Positions 24,601-35,868 of a stretch of DNA of 64,000 nt are shown here, one piece after another. The translations under genes were made by a program, and so were the position numbers. Numbering within the stretch: the first letter of the stretch is position 1; every line of letters begins with the position of its first letter. Origin of the DNA: Mesaphorura yosii (lineage: Eukaryota > Arthropoda > Collembola > Poduromorpha > Tullbergiidae); NCBI GenBank assembly GCA_009869945.1, contig WIXG01000233.1, positions 1 to 64,000 of the forward strand, written 5' to 3'. The notes under the pieces are model-generated. The model was not told the origin of the DNA. It worked only from the letters and a program-made list of their open reading frames with translations, and did not search any database.

Positions 24601-25997
24601 TCCGGTGCACATGATGCCACATCTGAGATCATCTGGACAATCACCGGAGCCCCAGACGAATAGTTCCGGATACCAAAGCCAGAGTCCTGTAATGACTTCG
24701 TATACTTCAACACCTCTGAACTTCAGCAATCCCGCATTTAATCGAGGTGAAGCCGTCATGGGCTTGGAGACTCCACAAAAAGCTGGTGTTGATATAGCCA
24801 ACAAGCAGCAAAGGCTTAAACCGACTCCAGCATCGACACAGATGTTCTCTTCATCTTCCGGCTCAGACGATGATGATAGCTATGAAAATGTGACTTTGCC
24901 ACACAACGCAGGCCGTCTAAATCCTAAACGACCCATAACAAATCCGCTGTTGAGGAGTCAGCAGCACTTTAAATCAACTGCCGCATTAGAACTACATCGA
25001 AGTAGCCATCCCGTTCACTCTGCGAGTCGACACCTGAGCTCTTCAGACTCAGACAGTGGAATTGCCAATCATAATCAATCGTCGAGGACCAGAAAGATGA
25101 GATTTACTAACAGACGATCTCCTGACGGTTGTCCAGAACCCGTTGAAACTAAATCACTGGAAGAGGTGAGAAATTATATTTTTCGATGTATGATTTATGG
25201 ATATTTTGTAACAATGATAATGCGATGTTAACCCTAATCTTTTTTCTTGTAGTATGAGCACGAAATGGCTGAACTTCGACAGGCAATGGAACTTTTACAG
25301 GCAAAACTAAATCGTGCAGAAGAGCGTATCTTCAATGGACATCAACCTCATCTTCGACCAAGAAGTTCTGCCGTCGCCAATCCAGCTGAAGCTCTTTTGC
25401 CACAAGATAAACGACTATCGACTGCATCTGCACGTGAACTGGAAATTGAAGGCTTGTTGCAGAGGTTACTGAGTGCGGAGGAGGAGATGAAAAGGGAACA
25501 AGAACTTTTAAGTGCCTTAGATCAAAAACAAAAATTAATCGATGCTCAAGAGCAAAAGGTAAGAAACGGTAAGCTTGTTACATCTGAGGTGGGAACTTAC
25601 TTACTTAAAACGCTTCATGTTGCAGATTACTCATTTGGACACTGTGAATACACAGCTCATCACTGCCCTGTCGAAGATTCATTCAAGTCTTCAACAGCAA
25701 CGCCAACCAGACTCAACTCGACCTAAAAGCAGTCTTCCAACACAAATGAACGACATTGTAAACAATAATAACACAAGCAATAATTCCACAATAGTAACAA
25801 TATCCACCGGTGGAGAACCAGCAGTAATTCGCAATGATCTTGAGTCAAGAAGAAGCATGAGTCCAGACAGTTTGAATGGTGCACAGGCGGCGATCGTACC
25901 AGGCTTGCCGCCGAAATCTGCAACCGATCCAAACCAAGTAGTTATCGGCGAGGAGGAACTTAAATTACTAGCAGACTTGAAGAGTAGCGCTTGTTAG
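15655..25997 (+). CDS. Ras GTPase-activating protein, SYNGAP/DAB2IP/raskol family (long isoform)
   Basis: Stimulates GTP hydrolysis by Ras at the membrane cortex. Exons: 15655-16821, 17908-18079, 21997-22190, 22284-22417, 22490-23165, 23263-23425, 23581-23991, 24073-24242, 24311-25165, 25253-25558 and 25626-25997. Phases agree and give about 1539 residues. Domains in order: a low-complexity N-terminus (Gln/Ser/Asn-rich), the family block NFFAKRSFK, a partial PH ending [15 protein letters not shown], a C2 domain ([16 protein letters not shown] to [10 protein letters not shown]), and a RasGAP domain with arginine finger in [14 protein letters not shown] and the structural motif [12 protein letters not shown]. 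These are followed by a Ser/Pro-rich linker and a C-terminal coiled coil ([16 protein letters not shown] onward) as in DUF3498. The join of exon one (389 residues) to 17908 is inferred from matching phase 0. The ATG at 17917 could instead start a shorter form. Confidence 0.9.
17617..17669. repeat. 28 bp perfect palindrome followed by a second inverted repeat
   Basis: 17617-17644 is a perfect palindrome (left half TGACTTTGACTTGA). Two bases on, 17647-17655 (TTCAATTTC) and 17661-17669 (GAAATTGAA) form a 9 bp inverted repeat with a 5-base gap. The pair lies about 240 bp before RasGAP exon 17908-18079. Confidence 0.8.
18080..21259. other. large RasGAP intron / internal promoter region
   Basis: No additional exon could be supported. 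Contents noted are a GT-rich tract around 19300-19335, a perfect 10 bp inverted repeat at 20421-20445, and the likely promoter of the short isoform upstream of 21260. Open frames here (for example 19537-19944) are compositional. Confidence 0.45.
21260..21686 (+). CDS. alternative first exon of the RasGAP gene (short isoform)
   Basis: The ATG at 21260 opens [18 protein letters not shown] and 142 codons, ending at the donor TCAG|GTAATG in phase 1. That is exactly the phase with which 17908-18079 ends, so both can splice to 21997 and give a product of about 1235 residues. The encoded segment is basic at the start, Ser/Thr/Asn-rich in the middle, and ends in an acidic run (DHDDDDID). If splicing fails, the frame stops at 21721. 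A clear 5' leader region with few open frames precedes it, suggesting a second promoter near 20900-21250. No known domain. Confidence 0.75.
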
Positions 25998-26795
25998 AGC
26001 TGCGGTGAAGAAGTAGTTGCCTTTTGGGCGCGTCGTTCACAACGCGTACATGACAAAGTTATTTATTTATTTTTTACAATTCGTACTTTTTACATTATAT
26101 TTATAGTGAGAGTGAGAGAATTAATGTGAGATTATGCCTCATCTTTTGCCAGCAGTATAAATGTGATCTTCGACACAGCAAAATGTACTTAACGCTAACG
26201 AAACATTCCACATGTAACCACGATCTAGTACTAACTTAACTTATCAGCAACAGAAACGCGTATGCTAGAACCCTTTTCTTTTGAGTGTATTCGACTCTGT
26301 GATAGAAAGCACGCAATATTTGTCTTTGCCAGATGGAGAATTCTTTGCATTGATGTGGATTCGCGTTTAACTTTTGTATTAGACAAATATCGTTCTCTAT
26401 TTATATCCACACTAAACGCAGCAGCAGTCGTGCAGTACTTTTTAATTTGTTTTAACAACTTTATAAAGCGAACTTGAAATGCAAGTTATGAAATTGTTCT
26501 GGAATTATTTAATAAATGTAAAGCGAACGGTTTTATATCTAATATTTGCAATCACGTCTTTTGTGAATGGATTTCCGTATTTGAATGGCTGGATTCCGTA
26601 AACACAACGCGACAGGTATATAATATTTTTGGCGTAAGCTGCCATTGGTATTATCTTTTTTAATGACGGTCGCTCCCTTCTTTTTAAAAAAGTTGCGTTT
26701 GTACATACTCGTGTTTACTCAATTGTAAGCGTTGAGGGGGACGACATAAAACGATCGACGATCAAGGAGATCTCCAAGCTATAACGTTGACAGTC
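25998..26795 (+). other. RasGAP 3' UTR and short intergenic region
   Basis: A U-rich 3' UTR with AATAAA in TTTAATAAATG near 26508, a likely polyadenylation signal. A TATATAATA stretch near 26616 may belong to the promoter of the next gene, whose ATG is at 26796. A stop in the same frame at 26733 limits any upstream extension of that gene's first exon. Confidence 0.5.
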
Positions 26796-29700
26796 ATGAA
26801 TTCACACGTTTTTGGCCGAAATCGTAAAATTTCGCCAATGGCAGCGTACAGGGAGCAATTTTCTGCAACAATCATTCAAGAACTGGATAAAGTGCAGCAA
26901 CATCAAGAAAAGGAGCTCCCTAACTTGATCAGGGATTGGAGTTGTAATGGACCATTACTGAAAAGAGTAGAAAGGGATACTAGACTCACGAAGTATGAGA
27001 TCTCCATTGTTCAATGGGAAACTTTAACTCAACTCCTGGTCAGATATCCCGAGAAATTAAAAGCGGAAACATTGTGCAACGTCTTTGAGAGCGCAATCAC
27101 CTTGTTCGAATCAACGGTGCACGTCAACGCGAGCAGTGAGATGCTGGAGCTGTATTCCAAATTCTGGGACGCCACCCGAAGACTAATCGCAGACGTAGCA
27201 AATTATTTCGCTTCAAATTCTGACTCAATAACACACTGCACAAGTGACTCTCATTCGATGCGGAACCTGTTGACGTATGTTCAAAGAAGTACGAAACTTT
27301 TACGTGAAAGGTTGCTTATCATGCATATTTCAGAATTTTTTCAACGGTGACTGGGCGGTCACATTTTGTCCGGCCAATTCACGACAGAATTCAGGCGTCC
27401 ATATCCGAAATAATAACTTTTGAACAGAAATGTCTGGATAAGATAATTGGCAAATTCCGTGAAAGTGCTCAAGCGTGGATTCGTGCCGAAATGGAGGCTG
27501 TATCGTTGAGAAGTGGCGAAGATACCATAGAATTTGCGATCAGACTACTGTCGGAACTGAACAGAGTCCTGAAATTGTGCAAGCCATACTTGTCAACTGT
27601 GCTTAACAGGTTTCTAAAATCAGAAGAGCAGCTCCTCTGTCTTCAGTTCGGCGACTGCTTAATTGTATCTGCCTCGTAATTGCAGCTTGAAGATCAATTT
27701 GTTCCATCTAGTATTTGCCGTTTGGAGAAATCAAGTTAGTCACCTTAGTTGATAGGTCGCAAAACAATCTCAGAAAGCAAATCTCTATTTTCTATTTGAA
27801 GATTTTTAGTCTATTGAGAAGGGCACTGAAGTCTGTGATGCCAGGCGTATTCAATTCGAGTGGGTGGACGCCACAAGAAGCTGCTGCAGTAGCAGAGGAA
27901 GATTTATTTACGCTGTACCAAAAGCTTTCGCATTTTCTCAAGTATGAGCTTTGGTTAGCATTAGCTCCTCAATTAAACGTGAAGCGTGATGAAGTTTTTC
28001 CAGCATGCGCTGTTTTGTCTACAGCTTGGAAGATGCTCTTGACCGCTTTAGCGTACCGCTTCTTCAATTTTTTCCTTTGGCTAGAATTTTTCTTCCGTGT
28101 GCGATACATTGGACCCAGCTCATACGGGCAAAAAATGCATACCGCATCGAAAATGCGTGCAATTTGGACAATTTGACACCAATCGATACAGTGAGCCTGG
28201 CGAGCTCCTCAGCCGTAGATGTTTCCGAAATGCTTCTGAAGGTAATCAGCCATCACACTTGAATCTTCATCCGTCCGTGCTAATTTCAATAAGCGTACAT
28301 TATAGTAGCGGCTTGTCTTACAACTAGGTGAATGATTTTTGGACTGAATTAGCGTGGCCGGTGCCGGAGGAGAGCTATTGTCTATTGATACTCGTGGTAC
28401 ATGTAAGTTGTGACGCATTCGGGATTTTGATGCATATGAATTCTGAGAATACTTCTCCTATGAATATTTCAGAATGTGTACCGGCTCGCGTTTCAATACG
28501 TTCGAGCTCTACGTTTTAAATTGCACGACAAAATTCGACCTGAGATAAAAACTGTGGAGATATTGAACCTGGTTTGTTAATTGTGGCTCAGAATTCAATA
28601 TCTCAAGGAGCATTTCATTGATGCTGCATGTATTTAGGAATGTGTTGTTTTGAATAATATTGAGCAAGTTATCCAGCACGTGGGGATTGTCATTGAAAGG
28701 TTTCAGATTAACAAACTGATGAATGAAATTGCAATGCAAAATGGACAGCCAGTGCAACTGTGTCAGTACGCGGTGACATTGCCAAATGTTGTCAAAACTT
28801 TGGACAACAAACTGAAGAAACTGTTTACAAAGGTTCTAAGATGTGTTAGCTTTGGCCAGGTGAGAAACCGTCTCGATAGTCGATCAAATTGCATGAAACA
28901 ATTCCTGCTTTGAATAGATGACAAGATGCGTTCTGCATGAGGACAACTTCGACGGGAAGAGTTTCTCATTCTACTTGGAGCTGCTTGAAAATGTAATTGT
29001 GTCATTGCAGTTAAAGTTGTCTCCATCGCTGTTTCCAAATGTGACAGACATTCTCTGGCGAAATTTTCTCAATACTCTTGGTGATCTTACTTCCTTTAAA
29101 TTAGAATCCATCGAATACTACGAACGCCTACATATTTTGTTGTTAAAAATGAACGAGCTGATTCAGGGCTACTGTAATGCAAGACAAGCTAGAGCGTTTC
29201 CCTCTTCTGTTCGTAAGAAGAATTCAATTCAAGCAGCAAAGCTAGGGCGACTCTTAAGACTTCGTGGTAGCACAACGAGAGAATTGCAGATTGAATACTT
29301 GTCGATCAGATTCTGTGAGCAAAGCCGAGTTCGACCACACAGCAAAATCAGCTTGGGGCATGTGACGATTCGCATTGAGTACTACCGGGCAACTGAAACA
29401 CTAAAGTTAGAAATTCTCAATGCAGTTCTTAATGAAGGTGTGTCACCGCAAATTAAAATCTCATGAATGCTAATTATGCTACAAGAAGCTTGTTTTTACA
29501 GATATTAATCATTCATACGTCAAAGTGCAAGTCTTGCTGCGGGAAGATGTTGAAGAATCACGTTACCTGTATACTCAAGTCAGGAGGACAAGTTATCCAC
29601 AATTTGAAACACTTCTTGCAATGTAAGTAGTACAATTTAAAGCTCCTGCAGCATCAAACGAAGTGTAATTTAGATTTTGATAATTTTTCAGCGCCATTCC

Positions 29701-29998
29701 ATATGCAAGTTGGGCAAGTGGAGGCATAATCCGACTTTGGGTCAAAACGCGGCAAAATCCCGTACTTCAACATCGTGGCAGAATTATCGGAGAAGCATTC
29801 TTGCCTCTGGAAACTGTCTTGACCACTTTGGCGGTAGTGTCTCGTGAGCTTACTCAGCCTTTTATCAGATTACAGCTGACAAAAGCCTGCTCGTCACTGC
29901 ACTGCAATGTGAAATCAATGATACTGAACGTACTTGGCACAAGAATTAGAGACAAATCTGCGGTGGCATTTGTAAGGCGAGAGTGTCGCGAACTATGA
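26796..29998 (+). CDS. BAIAP3/staccato-like Munc13-family protein
   Basis: Munc13 relative expected to promote SNARE-mediated fusion of secretory or late-endosomal vesicles. Model: 26796-27274, 27334-27664, 27712-27941, 28004-28241, 28328-28402, 28473-28571, 28638-28859, 28918-29437, 29502-29622 and 29692-29998, giving 873 residues. MUN-type blocks include NLDNLTPIDTVSLASSSAVD (MHD1 region) and a long helical stretch to about residue 650. The C-terminus reads as a C2 domain (LKLEILNAVLNEDINHSYVK, then SWASGGIIRLWV). The usual calcium-binding Asp residues of that C2 are absent. The N-terminal C2 of BAIAP3/UNC13D is missing, and a stop at 26733 plus the nearby RasGAP 3' end leave little room for it. 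The second intron (47 bp) is the weakest junction. Confidence 0.75.
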
Positions 29999-30130
29999 CT
30001 GTGTATTAAGTAATTTCGAAATTGTATTAATCACAGACAAAATATTTTAAAAATACAGGTTAGACTTTTCTTTTCTTTGGCTTAAAAATTATGTCCTAGC
30101 ACAATAGCACAATTTGTCGTATCTGTAACA

Positions 30131-31626
30131 TTAACACTCAAGGCTTGATCTAACAATGGGCGCTACAACACCAGGATCATTTATGTGAACGAAATGGTTC
30201 CCAGATACCACGTGGAATTGAAAATTGACGTTGTGCTTCTTCAAGCACTTGACCACTTCTTCGTGATCAGGAATATACTCGAACGGCACTGTAAATAGCG
30301 CCTCTCCTTCAGTGTCAGCCCTAATTAGAGTTATCGGGCACTTTATCGAGGCACAAATGTCGTTTAACTCCACCATCGAAAACCGTCCTACACTCAATGG
30401 TATGGTGGCCCTGATGTCGTATGAAAAGGCGTAACTTCCGTTGGGAAGTTTCCGTGCTCCGCGTTCCAATAACTTTCGACAGCCTTCCATTGTCACGTTG
30501 TTGCGTCTTCCCTGATAGAACCGTTCTACTAATTCTTCATATGAAAAGGATGCGCTTGGTTTCTGTTGAGCAATTTTTTCATCAGTAGCCATTTGTCGAT
30601 CCATTAAAAATTTGAGACGATCAAGTCGTTCTTTAACCATGAATGCGTGTGCGTCAATGGATATAAAGCGATCGACAAACCTAAAGAAACGGATTACAAT
30701 TAAGAATTCGGTGTATCGTTAAGACATCACCATAAACTGGAATCTTTCTTACTCTGGGTACAGTGCCGAGAACAGGAAGCAAGTGACAGAGCCCATTGAG
30801 TGACCAATTAGAATCACTTTAGACGTGTTCAAGTGCTTGTAAGCTCGGTGAAGACTTTTGCAGCAATCAATAATCAGGTCGTAATGGCCGTCAATCAGGT
30901 GCGAGGACAAGCCGTGTCCTTGGAAATCGAAGCAGAGTACAGTCATATTGGGCCTCATTATTAACGGAAGAAGGCCAGCGTATGAGCCGGCATTGTCTAA
31001 TAATCCATGGGCACAGAGAATTGGAGGCAGCGCCTTCTCTGATGGGTCGGATTCGCCTCTCCATATTTGGCCTGGAGAATAAAGAAGGTTTATGTTAGAT
31101 GTCAAGTTAGTAAAGTCTGTTCGTGTCAATCACCTGCCAGAAATGCTCCTCCATGCGCTGACGGAACTGGAATTCTAATCTCTTCGACCGTATAATCACA
31201 CAGTTTGTGGGCAGGCTCCTTTGCAAGCGAGGATCCACTAGCATTTGCGCTACTTAACCTTCTCAGCGTCTCTGCATGACCACGAACATATGACTTCTGT
31301 GCATGTTTGAAGACCGTTGGAGTATTCCGGAAGTGATTCAACAGCATTTTGGAACCGGGTAAATTGTTCAATAACTCCAAACCCAACCGGTGTAATGTGG
31401 TCCTATCCGGCAACAACATGCAGGGCAATGAACTCCTGATTGAAATTAAGATCTGACCATTTAAGGTCCAGCAATTCCAGTCAGTTCGACCAGTTTATTG
31501 GACTTTGAATTTTCACTTTTGTCCACGCGTACTCATCACGCTGACCGCAACTCTGGTATTGCTTGTTTTGTACTCTTGTTGGAAAAATATCATATGAGAC
31601 ACAACTTACGGCAAATCGTATGGCAT
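30131..31626 (-). CDS. alpha/beta serine hydrolase, kraken/SERHL type
   Basis: Probable esterase or hydrolase of the alpha/beta fold. Minus-strand exons: 31610-31626 (17 nt, MPYDLP), 31134-31435, 30753-31071 and 30131-30680; phases agree and give 395 residues. Features visible: oxyanion-hole block ILCAHGLLDNAGSY, core DFQGHGLSS, nucleophile elbow GHSMGS, FVDRFISIDAH after it, a late acid region (ITLIRADTEGEA), and a catalytic His in SGNHFVHINDP. The first 100 residues are an extra basic N-terminal part that could target mitochondria, though this is only an inference. The tiny first coding exon is supported by a strong GTAAGT donor and perfect phase. The frame stays open upstream of that ATG, so a longer N-terminus is possible. 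The substrate is unknown. Confidence 0.85.
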
Positions 31627-32144
31627 CTTTTTGGAGCGAAGATTTTGCTCTTTGAGTTGGTAGTTGATGGGCTCTGAGCTGAGGCCAAAGTCGAGCTACT
31701 AAAATTAAAACAGCGTTCTTTTTCAGCGTTGTCTATTATTAACTTGGTGTCCCTTGGACAGCGTTTATTGCATTTTTTAAATCTTGTTTTGAGTTAACGC
31801 TCTTCAGTCCTGATTTATTGCATAATTATTTCCAGCTCATTCTGAGCCAACTCAAATCCTGCAATTAATTAACTTCCTCGCCTCTCCCGAGCATCCTGAT
31901 TTGGGAGCGTTTTAGGTACTGTTCAAGACAGAGTAAAACTGGCCAAATGGGCTGCAATGCAACACTGGAATTTACTAGATAACGGAATTGCAGACCCGTC
32001 CCTTCTTTCTCGTTGTAGATCGGTCACTTATCACTAATCAGTAACCGGGAGGACAACTCGGTTTCACCAAACGCTTTCAATGTTCTGATTTGCTGCAGAC
32101 GGCGGATATTGTGACTTGAAGGCACTTGATAAGATCTTGTCAAA
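31627..32144. promoter_or_regulatory. head-to-head (bidirectional) promoter region
   Basis: About 520 bp between the start of the minus-strand hydrolase and the plus-strand orphan gene. No TATA box is obvious at either end. It may also contain an upstream extension of the hydrolase first exon, since the frame before 31626 is open for over 25 codons. Confidence 0.4.
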
Positions 32145-33706
32145 ATGGAAGCGTCTGTTTCGACAAAGATAATGAAGGTTTCTTACATGCAAAAATGCAC
32201 ACTTAATCATCGTAATCAAGTAGCTGGTGTTAATTTATTTTTCCTGTTTTTAATCCACAGCAAACTTCGTTTCGGGTTTTGAGATCGGAGTACTCGCCAC
32301 CAGAACTGATGAAGGGTCTCATACACGAAACACCCGACACAACAACATTCAAATGCTACATACACAAATCCGACACCTTGATACAAGAAGATATATCGGA
32401 CGCATCCTTAAAAATTCGATCACTGCGATTTCGTCAACTGTCTCACCCACCACCTAACCTCTTCCAAATAACGCCATCCTCAACAAATCCATCTTCTTTA
32501 GCCCTCTTATACGGCTCAGTTTGGAAAGTGGAACTTAGTTGCCCCTTAGATGTCCGCTGGGTTTTCCATTGCGTCTTGCCTGCCCTACCAAAGTTAACGT
32601 TCCTTAGATTTGGGACAGGCTGCTTTGAGGAATTCCATTACGACTATGATAATAGCGAAGTTAATCAGTATTATGTTCAATTATTAGCCTTAAATTACAC
32701 GTCTTCCAAAAACCCTTCTTATCCTGATGTACGTGAGCTGCATGTTTCATTTGATGAAAGAAAGCTTTCAGATTTTAGTTATCCAATTCCTGCTCTGGTT
32801 GCATCGATTAACACAATTCTTGATTGCTCCATCAAATATTTAACGAATAGCTTGTCAAAAACTAATTTAACGTTACCGTCAAACTGTGCCATAGACTCTT
32901 TTCTTCACGCGTTTCCCAAGCTCAGGACACGAGGAGAGAAATTCGAGAACTACGAGAGAAACGTCGTGAGGTTCGTAACGGCAGGGGCAGGAGCAGACGC
33001 AGCCAAGGCACCAGGCATCGTAAGAACACCGTCCATTGAGCATGATCGTTTGTCAAATTCTTCCTGGTCTCCAACAACGACTCCCAGCGACCCGAGGATT
33101 ACGAACGCTGCAGGCGTGAGACCATCTGCTGGGGCAAAGAGAAAATACATTGAACCACCGGCGACACCATTCTACGCCGATCCGACCGAAATTTCAGACA
33201 AGAGAAACCACATAGAGGATCATTATCATCCAATCTTCGACGTTCCTTCTTCAGACTCAGACGATGAACCTTTGCAGGATCCACGAACAGCGCCAAAACT
33301 TCGAATTGTTGACAAAGCAAAGGTATTAGCGACGCCCGAGGCAGAGTCGGACGAGGATCAAGTTTGCTCTTCAACGACCCCCACTCCAGTAATGATTGAG
33401 CCACCGCCAAGACCACCACCAATGGGAAAGAAATGGGTGAACGACATAATTTCCAGTATTGCGAATGCTGAAGCCGACGATAGTGACAGCAATTCTTCAG
33501 ATTCAGACAGAATCATGCCAGGCGATGAGACTGAACCGGTTCCGATTCTGCTAAATTATAATTCCTCACCAAATAGCGCGCGATATATCGTTGATGATTC
33601 CGAACAGGGCGGGCAAGGAGGTCGAGGAATGGGCAGAAAGTCGCCATCTCTTTTGGCATCGCGAAACTCCAAATTCAGTGATATGTACACGAGGCGCAAG
33701 ACTTAA
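32145..33706 (+). CDS. uncharacterised protein, leucine-rich-like N-terminus and acidic disordered C-terminus
   Basis: I do not recognise this gene. Two exons: 32145-32177 (MEASVSTKIMK) and 32261-33706, phase 0, 492 residues. Residues about 40-240 have spaced hydrophobic Leu/Phe strands (LPALPKLTFLRFGTG, YPDVRELHVSF, FLHAFPKLRTRG) that resemble leucine-rich or F-box-type folds, but no F-box is seen. From about residue 250 the chain is Ser/Pro/Asp-rich and likely disordered, with three acidic serine clusters (SSDSDDEP, ESDEDQ, SDSNSSDSD) typical of CK2 sites, and a basic end (MYTRRKT). It is probably nuclear. It shares a promoter region with the hydrolase at 31626. Confidence 0.7.
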
Positions 33707-34593
33707 TCAAAACAGTTGATTTTGCAGTTGACGATAGGCTAAGATTATCATCCTAACTAGTATAACTATTATCTCATGCTTAAATTCGTTTTGACTAGAA
33801 CATAACGATTATGTATTTATATTCCATGAGTGGATCAACAGACGTTCATAAACTAATCATTTCGTTAGATGAGCGGGGTTTCTGCATAATTCAGTCAATT
33901 GCAAATTGCTCAACCAGTAGTGCGTATTCTATATGTCTTTCTTGTCTTGCTAGATGTGGATGCACTACTGTTTCATGAGCTAACGTTTTATATTTTTGTA
34001 AGAAAATTAATCAATAACAATATTTAATTAACTTACACTTTTCCGTTTGTGGTTATTGCCATTGTAGATTGTCCAATCTCCACTCTTTCCGGCTCATGTC
34101 TGGTCTAAAATCACACAGTACGCGTCATTCAATAAATATTACTCGGTTTATTACGTTGTCAATTAACATTTTGTTATTCTTTGTAATGCAATGATCGTGC
34201 GCAGTTGCGCCATTGTGGCTCTGCAGTTATCAATCCTTTCTTCAGCGAAAGTATATACATCATAAAAATCGCCGTCCATACAATTCCATATGGTTAATCA
34301 GAAATTGAGTTAGTCACATGTTTCTTAATCTAAGTCAATGCGAATCAACTCATTTATCATCATCTCATTCGTCTTTCTTAAAGAGCGCTGGACCGCAAAT
34401 CATGAACCACGAAAAACCACGATACGATTTGAGTGCACAAGACACAGAGACAGAGCATTGGACAGGCACAGGAGTCTATAAATTCGCCAACGACAAAAGC
34501 GCATAGAATGAGAACAGCATATTCTTTCGCCCATTCTTGCTTCTGTTAGTCGCAAACAAGAAGCAATTGAAACTTCAGCCGTTTAGTCAAAGT
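33707..34593. other. intergenic region with PEBP promoter
   Basis: No gene supported. The left part is the orphan gene 3' flank with several AATAAA-like words (near 34131). The right part holds a TATA box for PEBP. The frame 34318-34506 lacks homology features. Confidence 0.45.
34477..34483 (+). promoter_or_regulatory. TATA box of PEBP gene
   Basis: TATAAAT, 117 bases before the PEBP ATG, allowing a leader of about 85 bases. Confidence 0.5.
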
Positions 34594-35240
34594 ATGTCGT
34601 GGGATAAAATCGTGCCGAGTATTTTGGACGCGCCACCCGCCGAGCTTGTTGAGGTATACTTTTCTACTTAAAGCTTAGGACTACGAGTGTTGCAATTAAA
34701 TGCATGCGACCGTTTCGCACGTTTCAGGTCAAATACCCAACATTCGATATACAATTGGGTCAAGAGCTCAAGCCGTCGGATTTGCTGGCGCCGCCATCAT
34801 TCGTAAACTGGGCAAACATTGACCCAAATGGGCTGTACACGATGGTTCTCGTGGATTGCGACTCGGACAATGAGGACAAGTACCCTTTCAAGCAAGCCAA
34901 TCTCGGAATGACAACCAACATACCCGGTGGCTATATTACACAGGGATACATAACTTCGCCGTATTGTCCACCACGACCAAAGGAGGGTTCTGGGTTCCAT
35001 CGCTATCTGATTGTCATTTTCAAGCAACCTGGCACGCTTTTTGGAGTTCCATATGCAATTGACGAGTCGCAACGTTACAACTTTGACGTTCGTGTTTTTG
35101 CGAAGGCGTACAGTTTGGGGCAGCCCATCGCTGGAACTTATTTCCTTGCTCAAGCGGATCAGTCTACGATTGACTACTGGGAACATCACTACTCGTTCTC
35201 AAAGTCAGGAAGCGTGTCATTCAAGTGCAGTATTCTTTAA
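34594..35240 (+). CDS. phosphatidylethanolamine-binding protein (PEBP) family
   Basis: Small cytosolic-type PEBP/RKIP relative that would bind phospholipid head groups or kinases. Exons 34594-34653 and 34728-35240, phase 0, 190 residues, the usual family length. The beta-fold order fits: PTFDIQLGQELKPSDL, NGLYTMVLVDCDSD, TTNIPGG, YCPPRPKEGSGFHRYLIVIFKQ, FDVRVFAKAY, PIAGTYFLAQAD. The GxHR element with its His is present. The DPDAP element is altered to DCDSDN and the His-Trp pair normally before VVNIPG is missing, so the anion pocket is remodelled. No signal peptide. It converges on the next gene with only 80 bp between stops. Confidence 0.88.
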
Positions 35241-35320
35241 ACTCTTTATTTTTCTCGAATTGATTTGTGCTCTACTTGAACAACAATTTGTCTTTTACTC
35301 GGAATAAACTGATGCCCGGT

Positions 35321-35868
35321 TTACCAAACCACATTCTTTCTCCAGAACAAATACACGTCGCCGTCAGACACCTGAATGGCATCCACTCCGAGCTCGGATA
35401 GGTACGAATCTGGGGGAGGGTTCTGAGGATCGGGTGACTGTCCTGCCGGGAATTTGTAAATCATCCAGTAGATATCCCTAGATGGCTCTTCAGCGTAACC
35501 CCCGATGGCGGTCACGTAATGGCCGAAGGTTGTGTTCAAAGCAGAGAACTTGTACTTCATTTCGTTCGCGTCACCGCTGTTTGCTGCTGCGACCATGACC
35601 TGGTAAAAAGACGACCTGTCTTCAATTTGAACATTTTGGAGTTCGTCCAAATGATCTGCTTGTGGATTGGGAAGGAACCACAAATGGTAAGCCACGCGGA
35701 CTGCGGCCCTTCGGTGATTATCTTGGCTTCCATCATGATCTACAGCAAATAGTAGGATAAGATTTCAAGCGACGAAACCTTCAAATGATATGGCAACTTA
35801 CACTTGCTGAATCCGTGCGCGAATGCTAAGATGGCAACCAGTGCCGACAAAAATATGAATGCTTTCAT
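35321..35868 (-). CDS. secreted DUF4430 (transcobalamin-C-terminal-like) protein
   Basis: Exons 35802-35868 and 35321-35739 on the minus strand, joined in phase 1, 161 residues. Exon 1 encodes a classic signal peptide (MKAFIFLSALVAILAFAHG). The mature part matches the DUF4430 beta-domain pattern: FYQVMVAAANSGD, FGHYVTAIGGY, IYWMIYKFPAG, LGVDAIQVSDGDVYLFWRK. This is the fold that forms the C-terminal lid of cobalamin carriers, where it follows a long alpha/alpha barrel. Here it stands alone, so a role in cobalamin binding is not implied. Convergent with PEBP. Confidence 0.8.

Noticed and set aside
32145-33706. HORMA/Atg13-like assignment of the orphan protein
   Set aside because: Block order and key residues of Atg13 or HORMAD proteins do not match; only the disordered Ser-rich tail is similar in style.
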